Source: Prochlorococcus sp. AG-409-L18 (lineage in GTDB: Bacteria; Cyanobacteriota; Cyanobacteriia; PCC-6307; Cyanobiaceae). From it: DNA of 64,000 bases. The stretch is taken from assembly GCA_003215535.1 (NCBI GenBank), contig QCKG01000001.1:62001-126000 (forward strand), written 5' to 3'. Numbering within the stretch: the first letter of the stretch is position 1; every line of letters begins with the position of its first letter. Of this stretch, positions 56,014-64,000 are shown one piece after another. A program made the position numbers and the translations under genes. The notes below the pieces were generated by a model, which did not search any database, was not told the origin of the DNA, and saw nothing but the letters and a program-made list of their open reading frames with translations.

Positions 56014-59000
56014 ATGCACCGTATCGCAAGCCTCTCAGGAGATGGTCCTAACGAAGACTTTATTTTAATAGAGCAACCATGCGCAAGGATTCTATTCCTT
56101 TCAAGTGCAAGCTCGGATATCTCCGCAATTGCTTCAAGCCTTACTCAATCAACACTTAATGGGAAAGCTGACTTTATAAGGGCTATAGAACTTGATTGTC
56201 TAAAGCATCCTTCTCAAGTAGATCATTACCTTTCTTCAACAGGCGAGGCTGCTGAGCTCATAGTTGTTCGATTAATTGGTGGTAGAGGTCATTGGAGTTA
56301 TGGCTTAGATCAACTATCTATTTGGAAGGAAAAGATATCCTCTAGAATACTTGTTGTAATTTCTGGGACTTTAGATCAAGAAGATGAATTACACCACATA
56401 AGTAACATTGATAATTCTGTTGTTTCTCATTTGGCGCAATTATTTAGAGAGGGTGGTTCAGCAAATATTTTAAATTGCTTGGAGATATTCAATTGCTTGT
56501 TATCAGGAAAAGCTATATCGCTATCACAATTTAAAATCAGACATACTCCTGACCCTCAAAAATGGGAATGGGGAGAAGAAAAAGGTCCATCAATAGGCCT
56601 ATTGTATTATAAATCACTAGTAAAATCAGGAGATTTCTTATTACTAAAAGAAATTAATAGAATATTGAGAAATAAAGGTTTCTCACCTAAAACGCTTTTA
56701 ATTAGTACTTTGAGAAACGATTTGGTTAATAATAGTGTACTTGAAATTTTTAAGAGTGTAGATATACAAGCATTGATTACAGCAACCTCTTTCTCATCCC
56801 TTTCAGCAAGTAAATTCTCTGACGAAGGTTCGCTCTGGCAAAAGTTAGATGTTCCTGTTTTTCAAATTTTAAATAGTCGTATCTCTCAAGAAGATTGGTT
56901 GGCAAGTCATAGAGGATTAGATCCATTAGATCTATCAATTCAGGTTGTTCTTCCTGAGTTGGATGGCAGAATCACCACTCGACCAACTTCTTTTAAAGAT
57001 AATAAGTATTTAAATGATATTTTGTGTTCAAGGATTCAGACATACAAGCCATATTCTATTGGTATAAATTGGCTCTGTGAACATATTTCAAAATGGATTA
57101 GTCTTCGTACATTAAATAACTTTGAAAAGAAAGTGTGTATTGTTTTAGCAAATTATCCACCCAGGAATGGTCGCATCGCTAATGGTGTTGGTCTAGACAC
57201 CCCAAACAGTACCGCTGAAGTGTTGAATTGGCTTCATCACGAAGGTTATGATTTAGGTGATAGTGATTTTTTTATTGATGGTAATCAATTAATAAAAAAA
57301 ATCTTATCTGTTAGAACAAATGATCCTGAATCATCACACAAGGATACTCTTGATTATTTGCCATTAGAGTCATATCAGGAATGGTGGAGTACCCTATCAG
57401 AAAAGGCTAAAGCCCCTATCTTAGAGAGATGGGGCGAACCATCTAAAGCAATTGATAGGGATAAGCTTGGCTTTGCTGTACATGGAATTGCATTTGGGAA
57501 AATCTTAGTATTAATCCAACCCAGTCGAGGATATGACCAAGATTCTTTAAAAGACCTTCATTCTCCTGATTTACCACCTCCACATAGATATTTAGCTCAA
57601 TATCTATGGATTAGGCGAGTGCATAGCACTAACATTATTATGCACATGGGTAAACATGGAAGTATAGAATGGCTGCCTGGAAAGGCAGTAGGTTTGAGTG
57701 AATTCTGTTCACCTGATTATGCTCTAGGACCTTTACCTCATATATATCCTTTTATAGTCAACGACCCTGGTGAGGGCTCACAAGCAAAACGTAGATCTCA
57801 GGCTGTGATTATTGATCATCTTACTCCTCCTTTAGGTCGAGCTGGTTTATATGGGAAATTGTTAACTCTTGAAAATCTATTGGACGAATATATTGAAGCT
57901 AAATCTATTTCAGCCGAAAGAGTATTTATACTAGAAGAAAAAATTAATAAAATCTTGATTGATTGTAATTGGCCGGGTATTACTAAATCCCTTTGCGCCG
58001 ATTCATCTCAACTGGATTTTGAATCTAGGATTGACTTAGTCGAAGCTTATCTCTGTGAATTAAAGGAATCTCAGATAAGGACAGGTCTTCATATTTTTGG
58101 CAAATCTCCTACTTTAAGTAAAATAATAGACCTTGCATTATGTATAGCTAGAGTTCCTAAACTTAATCTAAAGGGTTTAACACAGTCTATTAGCGATTTA
58201 TTATTATTAGAATTAGATCCATGGTCAGATAAAGAGTCGGATGACATAAGTAATCATGACAAGGATATTCTATCTAATTTTAGTTCTATTAAGATGAAAC
58301 GTAAGGCAGATGCTATAGATTGGATTGAATCGCAAGCCAGATTACTAATTATTTATTTACTTAAAGAGCAGAATTTAATTAATCTTTCACTACAGGAAAG
58401 TAGTTCTATAGAGAAGAATTATCCTATAACTCCTATTAGAAATTGGTATACAGATAATAAAAGTAATCCCATTCTGGTTAATTTAATTCAAAATATATTT
58501 ATCCCACTTTTGAATTCAGCCTCCGAGGAAAAGAAATCACTCTTAAGAGCACTACAAGGTAATAGAGTTAGTAGTGGTCCCTCTGGAGCTCCAACAAGAG
58601 GAAGACAGGAAGTATTACCTACAGGGAAAAACTTTTATAGTGTTGATCTAAGGGGGTTGCCGACTGAATCTGCTTGGGATTTAGGAAAGAGGAGTGCAGA
58701 GCAATTGCTGGAAATTCACCTTATGGAGAATGGCGTACATCTATCTGATCTGGCGTTATCTGTATGGGGTACATCCACTATGCGTAATGGAGGTGAGGAT
58801 ATAGCACAACTATTTGCCTTGATGGGAGTAAAGCCTATTTGGGATGGTCCATCAAGGCGAATGATCGATTTAGAAGTTATTCCATTAACCATTCTTGGTA
58901 GGCCAAGAGTAGATGTACTTTTGAGGATTTCAGGGTTTTTTAGAGATGCTTTTCCTCAATTAGTTGGTTGGGTGAATTTTGCCCAGGAATTAATAGGCAG

Positions 59001-59805
59001 TCTGAAGGAGTCAGATCACGACAACCCATTAGTAGAAAAGATCAGAACTAAAGGGCCCCAATTTAGAGTATTTGGATCTGCACCTGGTTCCTACGGAGCT
59101 GGAATTCAGGGCCTAATAGATTCCTCCAATTGGGAAACTAGGTCAGATTTAGCAGATGCTTATTTATCTTGGAGTCAATGGAGCTATGATCGTAATTGTA
59201 ATCCCATTGAAAATCGACTAGGGTTGGAATCATCTCTACGTAATATTCAGGTAGTTTTACATAATCAAGACAATCGAGAACATGATATCTTCGATTCAGA
59301 TGATTATTATCAGTTTCATGGAGGCTTGGCCTCTGCTGTAGAAAAGGTTAAGGGTGAAATGCCTAACTTATTCTTTGGTGATCATTCTAGACCTGAAAAG
59401 ATTAGAATACATAGCTTAGAAAAAGAAATTGATAAAGTCATGAGAAGTAGAGTATTGAATCCAATATGGCAAAAAGGAATGATGGAGCATGGATTCAAAG
59501 GAGCCTTTGAAATAGGAGCTACAGTTGACTATATATTTGCTTATGGAGCCACTACTGGGAAAGTGGATGATTGGTGTTTCTCTTCTATTTGTAATGACAT
59601 ACTTCTACACCCTAAGATTAATCAATTCCTTAAAGAAGTAAATCCGTGGGTCATGAGGGATATAGCTGAAAGATTAATGGAATCTGTAAACAGGAAGTTA
59701 TGGAAAGAGCCAAGCAAGGGTCAAATTGATAAACTTAAAAAAGTAATTTTAGATACTGATTTGGCTCTAGAGAAATTTAACTATAATAGAAATGACATAC
59801 ATTAA
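56014..59805 (+). CDS. cobN: Cobaltochelatase subunit CobN
   Basis: Large subunit inserting Co2+ into hydrogenobyrinate diamide. 1,263 residues, ATG 56014. Core motifs: ANYPPRNGRIANGVGLDTPN, IIMHMGKHGSIEWLPGKAVG, GRQEVLPTGKNFYSVDLRGL, SVWGTSTMRNGGEDIAQL and GSAPGSYGAGIQGLI. Homologous to ChlH at the left edge of the window. Cyanobacteria generally lack CobS and CobT, so the AAA+ partners are thought to be the chlorophyll-pathway ChlI and ChlD. Divergent from ilvE across about 75 bp. Confidence 0.96.
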   Translation: MHRIASLSGDGPNEDFILIEQPCARILFLSSASSDISAIASSLTQSTLNGKADFIRAIELDCLKHPSQVDHYLSSTGEAAELIVVRLIGGRGHWSYGLDQLSIWKEKISSRILVVISGTLDQEDELHHISNIDNSVVSHLAQLFREGGSANILNCLEIFNCLLSGKAISLSQFKIRHTPDPQKWEWGEEKGPSIGLLYYKSLVKSGDFLLLKEINRILRNKGFSPKTLLISTLRNDLVNNSVLEIFKSVDIQALITATSFSSLSASKFSDEGSLWQKLDVPVFQILNSRISQEDWLASHRGLDPLDLSIQVVLPELDGRITTRPTSFKDNKYLNDILCSRIQTYKPYSIGINWLCEHISKWISLRTLNNFEKKVCIVLANYPPRNGRIANGVGLDTPNSTAEVLNWLHHEGYDLGDSDFFIDGNQLIKKILSVRTNDPESSHKDTLDYLPLESYQEWWSTLSEKAKAPILERWGEPSKAIDRDKLGFAVHGIAFGKILVLIQPSRGYDQDSLKDLHSPDLPPPHRYLAQYLWIRRVHSTNIIMHMGKHGSIEWLPGKAVGLSEFCSPDYALGPLPHIYPFIVNDPGEGSQAKRRSQAVIIDHLTPPLGRAGLYGKLLTLENLLDEYIEAKSISAERVFILEEKINKILIDCNWPGITKSLCADSSQLDFESRIDLVEAYLCELKESQIRTGLHIFGKSPTLSKIIDLALCIARVPKLNLKGLTQSISDLLLLELDPWSDKESDDISNHDKDILSNFSSIKMKRKADAIDWIESQARLLIIYLLKEQNLINLSLQESSSIEKNYPITPIRNWYTDNKSNPILVNLIQNIFIPLLNSASEEKKSLLRALQGNRVSSGPSGAPTRGRQEVLPTGKNFYSVDLRGLPTESAWDLGKRSAEQLLEIHLMENGVHLSDLALSVWGTSTMRNGGEDIAQLFALMGVKPIWDGPSRRMIDLEVIPLTILGRPRVDVLLRISGFFRDAFPQLVGWVNFAQELIGSLKESDHDNPLVEKIRTKGPQFRVFGSAPGSYGAGIQGLIDSSNWETRSDLADAYLSWSQWSYDRNCNPIENRLGLESSLRNIQVVLHNQDNREHDIFDSDDYYQFHGGLASAVEKVKGEMPNLFFGDHSRPEKIRIHSLEKEIDKVMRSRVLNPIWQKGMMEHGFKGAFEIGATVDYIFAYGATTGKVDDWCFSSICNDILLHPKINQFLKEVNPWVMRDIAERLMESVNRKLWKEPSKGQIDKLKKVILDTDLALEKFNYNRNDIH

Positions 59806-59811
59806 CATCAC

Positions 59812-60495
59812 TTATCTTCCTGTTAAATTATATCCATGACTATCGGTTCCACAAGTCGATAACATATTTAAATCATTTAATTGCTCATTAATTGCATTAC
59901 AGATATAAGGAGTAGGGCTCCATATGGGCTTGTGCTCGTAGTCATACCAGGCTTCTGCTCCGTCACATCCAAGTCTCTCGGCATATGAAATTAGTTCATG
60001 ATGCCCTAATCTATATCTGGCTGGATGTGCCAATATAGCTAATCCATTTGCTTTATGGATAGCATTAATTACAGATTCAGCCTTAAGATCTACCCCTATA
60101 CATGCTTCCCCATTGATATATTTTGACATTGATTTATTATTAAGCTCAAAACCAATTCCCAACATATGAACTAGGCAATTTTTTAATGTGCAACTTATTT
60201 CAATTCCTGTCCATAATTTTGGGGGTGTATAACCATCGGATATTTGTTTTTTAATACTAGAAATAAGTTGAGGATAGGCAGAAATGGAATTATGATCTGT
60301 TATTGAAATGTGTTGAAGATTATTTTGAGTTGCTATTTCTATTATTGATTGAGGATCTAAACTTCCATCGCTATAGATAGTATGGGTATGTAAATTAATG
60401 ATTCCGGGACAACTATTTGGCCCTATTGTTGATAATAAATTCCTTAATTCTATTATATTATTATTCAATTCCTTATCCAATTTTACTTGATTCAA
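59812..60495 (-). CDS. PHP-domain phosphoesterase
   Basis: A 227-residue metal-dependent PHP protein. Metal-binding motifs in order: INLHTHTIYSDGSL, ISITDHNSISAY, LAILAHPARYRLGHH and CGTDSHGYN. This compact form resembles YciV/RnmAM-type nucleotide or RNA phosphatases. The start is TTG 60495, overlapping the end of hemJ by 23 bases; a later TTG five codons in is possible. Confidence 0.85.
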   Translation of the reverse strand: MNQVKLDKELNNNIIELRNLLSTIGPNSCPGIINLHTHTIYSDGSLDPQSIIEIATQNNLQHISITDHNSISAYPQLISSIKKQISDGYTPPKLWTGIEISCTLKNCLVHMLGIGFELNNKSMSKYINGEACIGVDLKAESVINAIHKANGLAILAHPARYRLGHHELISYAERLGCDGAEAWYDYEHKPIWSPTPYICNAINEQLNDLNMLSTCGTDSHGYNLTGR

Positions 60496-61063
60496 GACGC
60501 TTTCGACGCCACCTAGCGTAAAACTGAATTGATGCCGCCATTAATACAACAAGAAGAATGATGAACCATGTTGCTCCTTCCATTGGAAATTGATTCTTAA
60601 AAACTACTAGCATAACAATTAAAACTAACAGTAATGTTGGCAATTCGTTTAAAGCCCTTAATTGCTTGCCAGTCCATTTACATTCGCCGATCTTAAGTTG
60701 TCCCATCAATCTGTAACAGAAGAAATGGTATATCAACAATGCGCTTACGAATAAAAGCTTGGCTTGCATCCAACCTTGTTTTAGCCAGCTTGGTTCAATA
60801 ATTAATAATCCAGTTGCCATAGAAACTGTCAATATCATTCCTGGAGTTGTAATTATATTTGATAGACGTAACTCCATAAGTGCATATTGATCCATGAAAG
60901 CCTTGCTTATTTCTGTTTCTAAGTCTTTTGCTTCTACATGGTATATAAATAGCCTAACTAAATAAAAGAGTCCAGCGAACCAAACAACTACTCCTATAAT
61001 GTGCAGGGTCTTAAACCAAAGGTAGGCTTCAGGAGGTAATGTCATGATTTTATTAAAGGCCAT
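60473..61063 (-). CDS. hemJ: Protoporphyrinogen IX oxidase HemJ
   Basis: A 196-residue membrane protein of the UPF0093/HemJ family, which oxidises protoporphyrinogen IX to protoporphyrin IX, the substrate that ChlH (left edge) then metallates. Segment WFKTLHIIGVVVWFAGLFYL with conserved His21, RLFIYHVEA, and about four to five hydrophobic spans. An extra segment TLLLVLIVMLVVF near the C-terminus is typical. ATG 61063; an ATG six codons in is possible. Confidence 0.9.
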   Translation of the reverse strand: MAFNKIMTLPPEAYLWFKTLHIIGVVVWFAGLFYLVRLFIYHVEAKDLETEISKAFMDQYALMELRLSNIITTPGMILTVSMATGLLIIEPSWLKQGWMQAKLLFVSALLIYHFFCYRLMGQLKIGECKWTGKQLRALNELPTLLLVLIVMLVVFKNQFPMEGATWFIILLVVLMAASIQFYARWRRKRLESSKIG

Positions 61064-61169
61064 TTATGGCATTATAGTATTGATAGTGACTTCAATGATA
61101 TATTTGGTATTATCTAAAATGAATCTTAATTGAGTTTACCATCCACTTTTCCATTAGTAGTGGCAAATT

Positions 61170-63113
61170 TTAGTTAGTTATTTCATCATCATGAAAATAT
61201 TCCCAGATCTTGGTTCCTATTTTTACTCCTAGTCCTGGAACAGATGTTAATTCATTTTTGCCTGCTAATTTTATAGCTTCTATCGACGGAAATTTTGACA
61301 GAAGAATCTTTATTCTTTTAGGACCCAATCCCTCTATTTCTGATAATTGAGATTTCCGCATTCGAAGACTTCGTCTATCCCGATGAAAATTAATAGCAAA
61401 TCTATGGGCCTCATCTCTTAGCGATCGAAGAAGTTGAACTCCAAGTTGATCTTTTTCTGAAACTAAAGCCTTATCATTACCTGGAAGATATATCTCCTCT
61501 TTTTTCTTTGCTAAAGAACATATATTTATATGTTCTTCAAGTCCAAGCTCTTTTAATGTTTTCATAACCGCAGATAACTGACCCTTACCTCCATCAATCA
61601 TCACTAAATCAGGCCAATCATTTAAACCATGTATTTGTAAGTCAATACCTTTAATTTTCCCAATCTTATCAAAGTCAAATCCTTCTTTTTTTATAGTAGC
61701 CCATCTCCTAAACCTTCTTCTTATAACTTCGCTTAAAGCTAAATAATCATCGCTATGACCAACAGTTATAGTCGAACTTTTGATTTTATACTTTCGGTAG
61801 TGTTGCTTTGCAGGCAAGCCATCTATAAAGACGACTTGAGAACCGACCGCGTCACTTCCTTGAATGTGACTAATATCATATCCTTCTATCCTTCTATGGA
61901 TATTGTTTGAATCTAATAATTGAGCAAGGTCTTCTAGAGCTAAGCTTTGTTTCTCTTCCCCTTTTTTTACTCTATTTAGTTCCAACATGGCATTTTTATG
62001 TACTAGATTTATCAAGTCGATACTCTTCTTTCTTGTTGGATATTTAATAATTACCCTCTTATTTCTAAGTCTAGATAGCCAATCCTCTATAGATTTAGTA
62101 TTTTCTAATCCATATTGTATCAGAATCTCTTCAGGTATTTCTACTTTGTCGACTTGACTATAATGCTCCTCTATTACTCGTTGAATAATTAGGCTGGGAA
62201 TAATACCTTTTGAATCAGCATTATATCCAATACGTCCAACAAGTTTACCTGAACGCATCTGAAATAATTGTACTGAGGCCAATTTATCTCCTTTCGCTAT
62301 GGCTATTACATCTTTATTTATATTTGAGTCTGGAAGGCACATTTTTTGATCCTCCATAAGTAGATCGATACCCTTGATTTGATCTCGCAATGCACCAGCT
62401 AATTCATAATTCATTTTTTCTGCTTGCTTTTCCATTTGTTGTCTCAACATATTCTTTAACTCATTTGTTCTACCTTGAAATATCATTGCAACTCTTTTTA
62501 CAGTATTATGATAATCTTCGGCACTTATTTTTTTCTGACAAACACCAGGACATCTTCCAATTGAATAGTTTAGGCAGGTCCTATCTTTATATAAAGGTCT
62601 TGGTCTTTGTCTCAATGGGAATAACTTCTTGATGGTAAATAATGTTTTTCTTAATAATGTCACGTCTACATAAGGACCGTAAAAACGATCCTTTTCGTTT
62701 TTATTTCTTCTTTTTCTTGTAATAAATATTCTAGGGTACTCTTCACTCCATGTTATACACAGATAGGGATATTTCTTATCATCCTTAAGTAGGATATTAA
62801 AGTAAGGTTTGTTTGTTTTAATAAGATTAGATTCTAATGTAAGAGCTTCAGACTCATTATCCGTAACAATGATCTCAATATCATGAACCTGACTTACCAT
62901 TAGGTTTATTCTTGGACTTATATCAACATTATTTCTAAAATAACTTCTAACCCTATTTCTCAATGATTTTGATTTTCCTACATATAAGATACGATTATTT
63001 TTATCTCTCAAAATATAACAGCCTGGAGCAGTTGGAAGCTCCTTTAGCCTTTCTTCTAACCATGGCTTATTGCCAGTTGGATATTTGAAATTTGATATTT
63101 TTATATCAGTCAA
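61170..63113 (-). CDS. uvrC: Excinuclease ABC subunit C
   Basis: 647 residues. The GIY-YIG nuclease domain begins APGCYILRDKNNRILYVGKS. A UVR motif (about residues 205-240, LRQQMEKQAEKMNYELAGAL) follows. The RNase H-like second nuclease includes IEGYDISHIQGSDAVGSQVV, and tandem HhH motifs (LSEIEGLGPKRIKILLSKF, LTSVPGLGVKIGTK) end the protein. Starts at TTG 63113 with no in-frame ATG before the domain. Confidence 0.97.
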   Translation of the reverse strand: MTDIKISNFKYPTGNKPWLEERLKELPTAPGCYILRDKNNRILYVGKSKSLRNRVRSYFRNNVDISPRINLMVSQVHDIEIIVTDNESEALTLESNLIKTNKPYFNILLKDDKKYPYLCITWSEEYPRIFITRKRRNKNEKDRFYGPYVDVTLLRKTLFTIKKLFPLRQRPRPLYKDRTCLNYSIGRCPGVCQKKISAEDYHNTVKRVAMIFQGRTNELKNMLRQQMEKQAEKMNYELAGALRDQIKGIDLLMEDQKMCLPDSNINKDVIAIAKGDKLASVQLFQMRSGKLVGRIGYNADSKGIIPSLIIQRVIEEHYSQVDKVEIPEEILIQYGLENTKSIEDWLSRLRNKRVIIKYPTRKKSIDLINLVHKNAMLELNRVKKGEEKQSLALEDLAQLLDSNNIHRRIEGYDISHIQGSDAVGSQVVFIDGLPAKQHYRKYKIKSSTITVGHSDDYLALSEVIRRRFRRWATIKKEGFDFDKIGKIKGIDLQIHGLNDWPDLVMIDGGKGQLSAVMKTLKELGLEEHINICSLAKKKEEIYLPGNDKALVSEKDQLGVQLLRSLRDEAHRFAINFHRDRRSLRMRKSQLSEIEGLGPKRIKILLSKFPSIEAIKLAGKNELTSVPGLGVKIGTKIWEYFHDDEITN

Positions 63114-63120
63114 GCAATTT

Positions 63121-63603
63121 TTAACCTCCGTAAGACCATCCCGTTGAGGAGAGGTTTAGTGATTCACCATCTTTATTTAAATGCGCAGACATAACCTCAG
63201 CTACAAAGACTGTGTGATCTCCTTTGCTTACTTGGCCAAGAACCGCACATTCAACTCCTCCAATTGCATCTTCTAACAATGGCATCCCAAGTTCTCCCAG
63301 TTTGAATGGGGCGGCTTCAAACCTTCCTCCTAATGCCTTTTGTGGCTTAAAAAATACAGCTGCTAGTTCTTTTTGATCAGCACGCAAAATATTTAGAGAA
63401 AATTTCAATGTCCTTTCAATAATTCCATGGCTTGAACCCTCTGCCCTTACAGCCATTACAACCAATGGGGGGTCGAAGGATCCTTGTGTTACCCAACTAG
63501 CGGTAAATCCATTAACCTCTCCATTTTCGCTTACCCCACAGATAAAGAGACCATGTGGAATCTTTCTAAGGAGTAGTTTCTTGGCTTCTAGATCAAGGGT
63601 CAT
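63121..63603 (-). CDS. Flavin reductase-like FMN-binding protein
   Basis: A 160-residue protein of the flavin reductase-like/split-barrel family: [57 protein letters not shown] and [20 protein letters not shown] are the FMN-binding blocks. ATG 63603, with a TTG two codons upstream. In cyanobacteria related domains are fused to flavodiiron proteins, but here the domain stands alone. Seven bases upstream of uvrC, so probably one transcript. Substrate unknown. Confidence 0.85.
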   Translation of the reverse strand: MTLDLEAKKLLLRKIPHGLFICGVSENGEVNGFTASWVTQGSFDPPLVVMAVRAEGSSHGIIERTLKFSLNILRADQKELAAVFFKPQKALGGRFEAAPFKLGELGMPLLEDAIGGVECAVLGQVSKGDHTVFVAEVMSAHLNKDGESLNLSSTGWSYGG

Positions 63604-63676
63604 AAACAACTGGTTTAATTCCTATAACTCTAATCAGCCTTTGGGCCTATACGATCGACCATTAGGTTTTCAACTT

Positions 63677-64000
63677 ATGAGAGTCCTCTATCCTGGTAGT
63701 TTTGATCCTCTAACCTTCGGTCATTTAGATTTAATTCAGCGCGCTAATGCCCTTTTTGGAACAATTGTCGTTGCAGTACTAGCTAATCCTTCTAAACAGC
63801 CCAGCTTTAGTCTTGAAAAGCGAATTGAGCAGATATCAGAATCAACATCTCATATTGGAAACATAGAGATCATTAGTTTTGATGGGCTAACAGTCAACTG
63901 TGCACGCGAGTCTAAGGCTGATTTAATCCTCAGAGGTCTACGAGCTTTAAGTGATTTTGAGTATGAGTTGCAAATAGCTCACACTAATAGGTCCTTGGAT
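63677..64000 (+). CDS. coaD: Pantetheine-phosphate adenylyltransferase (partial, 3' end outside window)
   Basis: Makes dephospho-CoA from 4'-phosphopantetheine and ATP. From ATG 63677 the frame is open to the window edge, 108 of roughly 160 residues. The N-terminus [20 protein letters not shown] carries the TxGH nucleotide-binding motif, and [20 protein letters not shown] is the family's conserved Arg/Glu segment. Divergent from the flavin reductase-like gene. Confidence 0.96.
   Translation, partial: MRVLYPGSFDPLTFGHLDLIQRANALFGTIVVAVLANPSKQPSFSLEKRIEQISESTSHIGNIEIISFDGLTVNCARESKADLILRGLRALSDFEYELQIAHTNRSLD

Noticed and set aside
1-64000. CRISPR arrays, insertion sequences, prophage, rRNA
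   Set aside because: No regularly spaced repeats, transposase, phage structural genes or rRNA segments were seen.

Overview
The window looks like a piece of a picocyanobacterial chromosome, most likely a low-GC Prochlorococcus. The evidence is the AT-rich sequence with very short intergenic gaps, chlorophyll and photosystem genes (chlH at the left edge, psb30 near 23.7 kb), cyanobacterium-only families (DUF2949, DUF3038/DUF4335, DUF2996, Ycf20, complex C assembly factor) and a cobN-type cobalamin pathway. I see no insertion sequence, prophage, CRISPR array or rRNA. Strain-level placement is not possible by eye.

Layout. 0-6.5 kb: chlH (partial), dapB, a membrane protein, a UbiH-type FAD hydroxylase, apt and the DUF3038-DUF4335 pair. 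6.7-9.0 kb: a run of small poorly characterised genes (two membrane proteins, a methyltransferase, a CGTC thioredoxin-like protein, a small Gly/Asp-tailed membrane protein). 9-19.5 kb: mfd, a conserved unknown, terC, then a long minus-strand run: fmt, pmbA (tldE), tldD, DUF2996, a LapA-like protein. 19.5-23.6 kb: ubiX, a long RNase II/Zam-like gene without its catalytic aspartates, a split UPF0016 transporter pair and a cysteine-cluster protein. 23.6-32.7 kb: psb30, recJ, a HAD phosphatase, ycf20, rpmF, ftsH, a UPF0182 protein and a 2-Cys peroxiredoxin. 32.8-36.5 kb: three surface-polysaccharide genes next to a CAT-anticodon tRNA. 36.6-47 kb: trmL, cobU, a cytochrome b6f assembly factor, lptC-like, metG, a compact active RNB nuclease, rpsR, rpmG, pheT, rlmD. 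47-51.2 kb: the least coding part, with two stretches of about 700 bp that lack a clear gene, a ribbon-helix-helix/DnaJ fusion protein and an Ap4A phosphorylase. 51.3-64 kb: metH, ilvE, cobN, a PHP phosphoesterase, hemJ, uvrC, a flavin reductase-like protein and the start of coaD.

How it fits together. Tetrapyrrole chemistry recurs: ChlH (Mg insertion), HemJ (protoporphyrinogen oxidation), CobN (Co insertion) and CobU (nucleotide-loop assembly), with the B12-dependent MetH as a consumer. Translation and RNA maintenance form another theme (fmt, metG, pheT, rpsR, rpmG, rpmF, trmL, rlmD, two RNB-family proteins). DNA repair is represented by mfd, recJ and uvrC. Photosystem upkeep is represented by psb30, an FtsH protease, peroxiredoxin and possible manganese exporters (TerC, split UPF0016).

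Most worth a second look: the RNB pair, where one protein kept the accessory domains and lost catalysis while the other kept catalysis and lost the accessory domains; the 16-bp perfect hairpin in the 679-bp silent region at 47.1-47.8 kb; a 12-base motif shared by the two silent regions; the RHH-DnaJ fusion; and nested inverted repeats between the cysteine-cluster gene and psb30.
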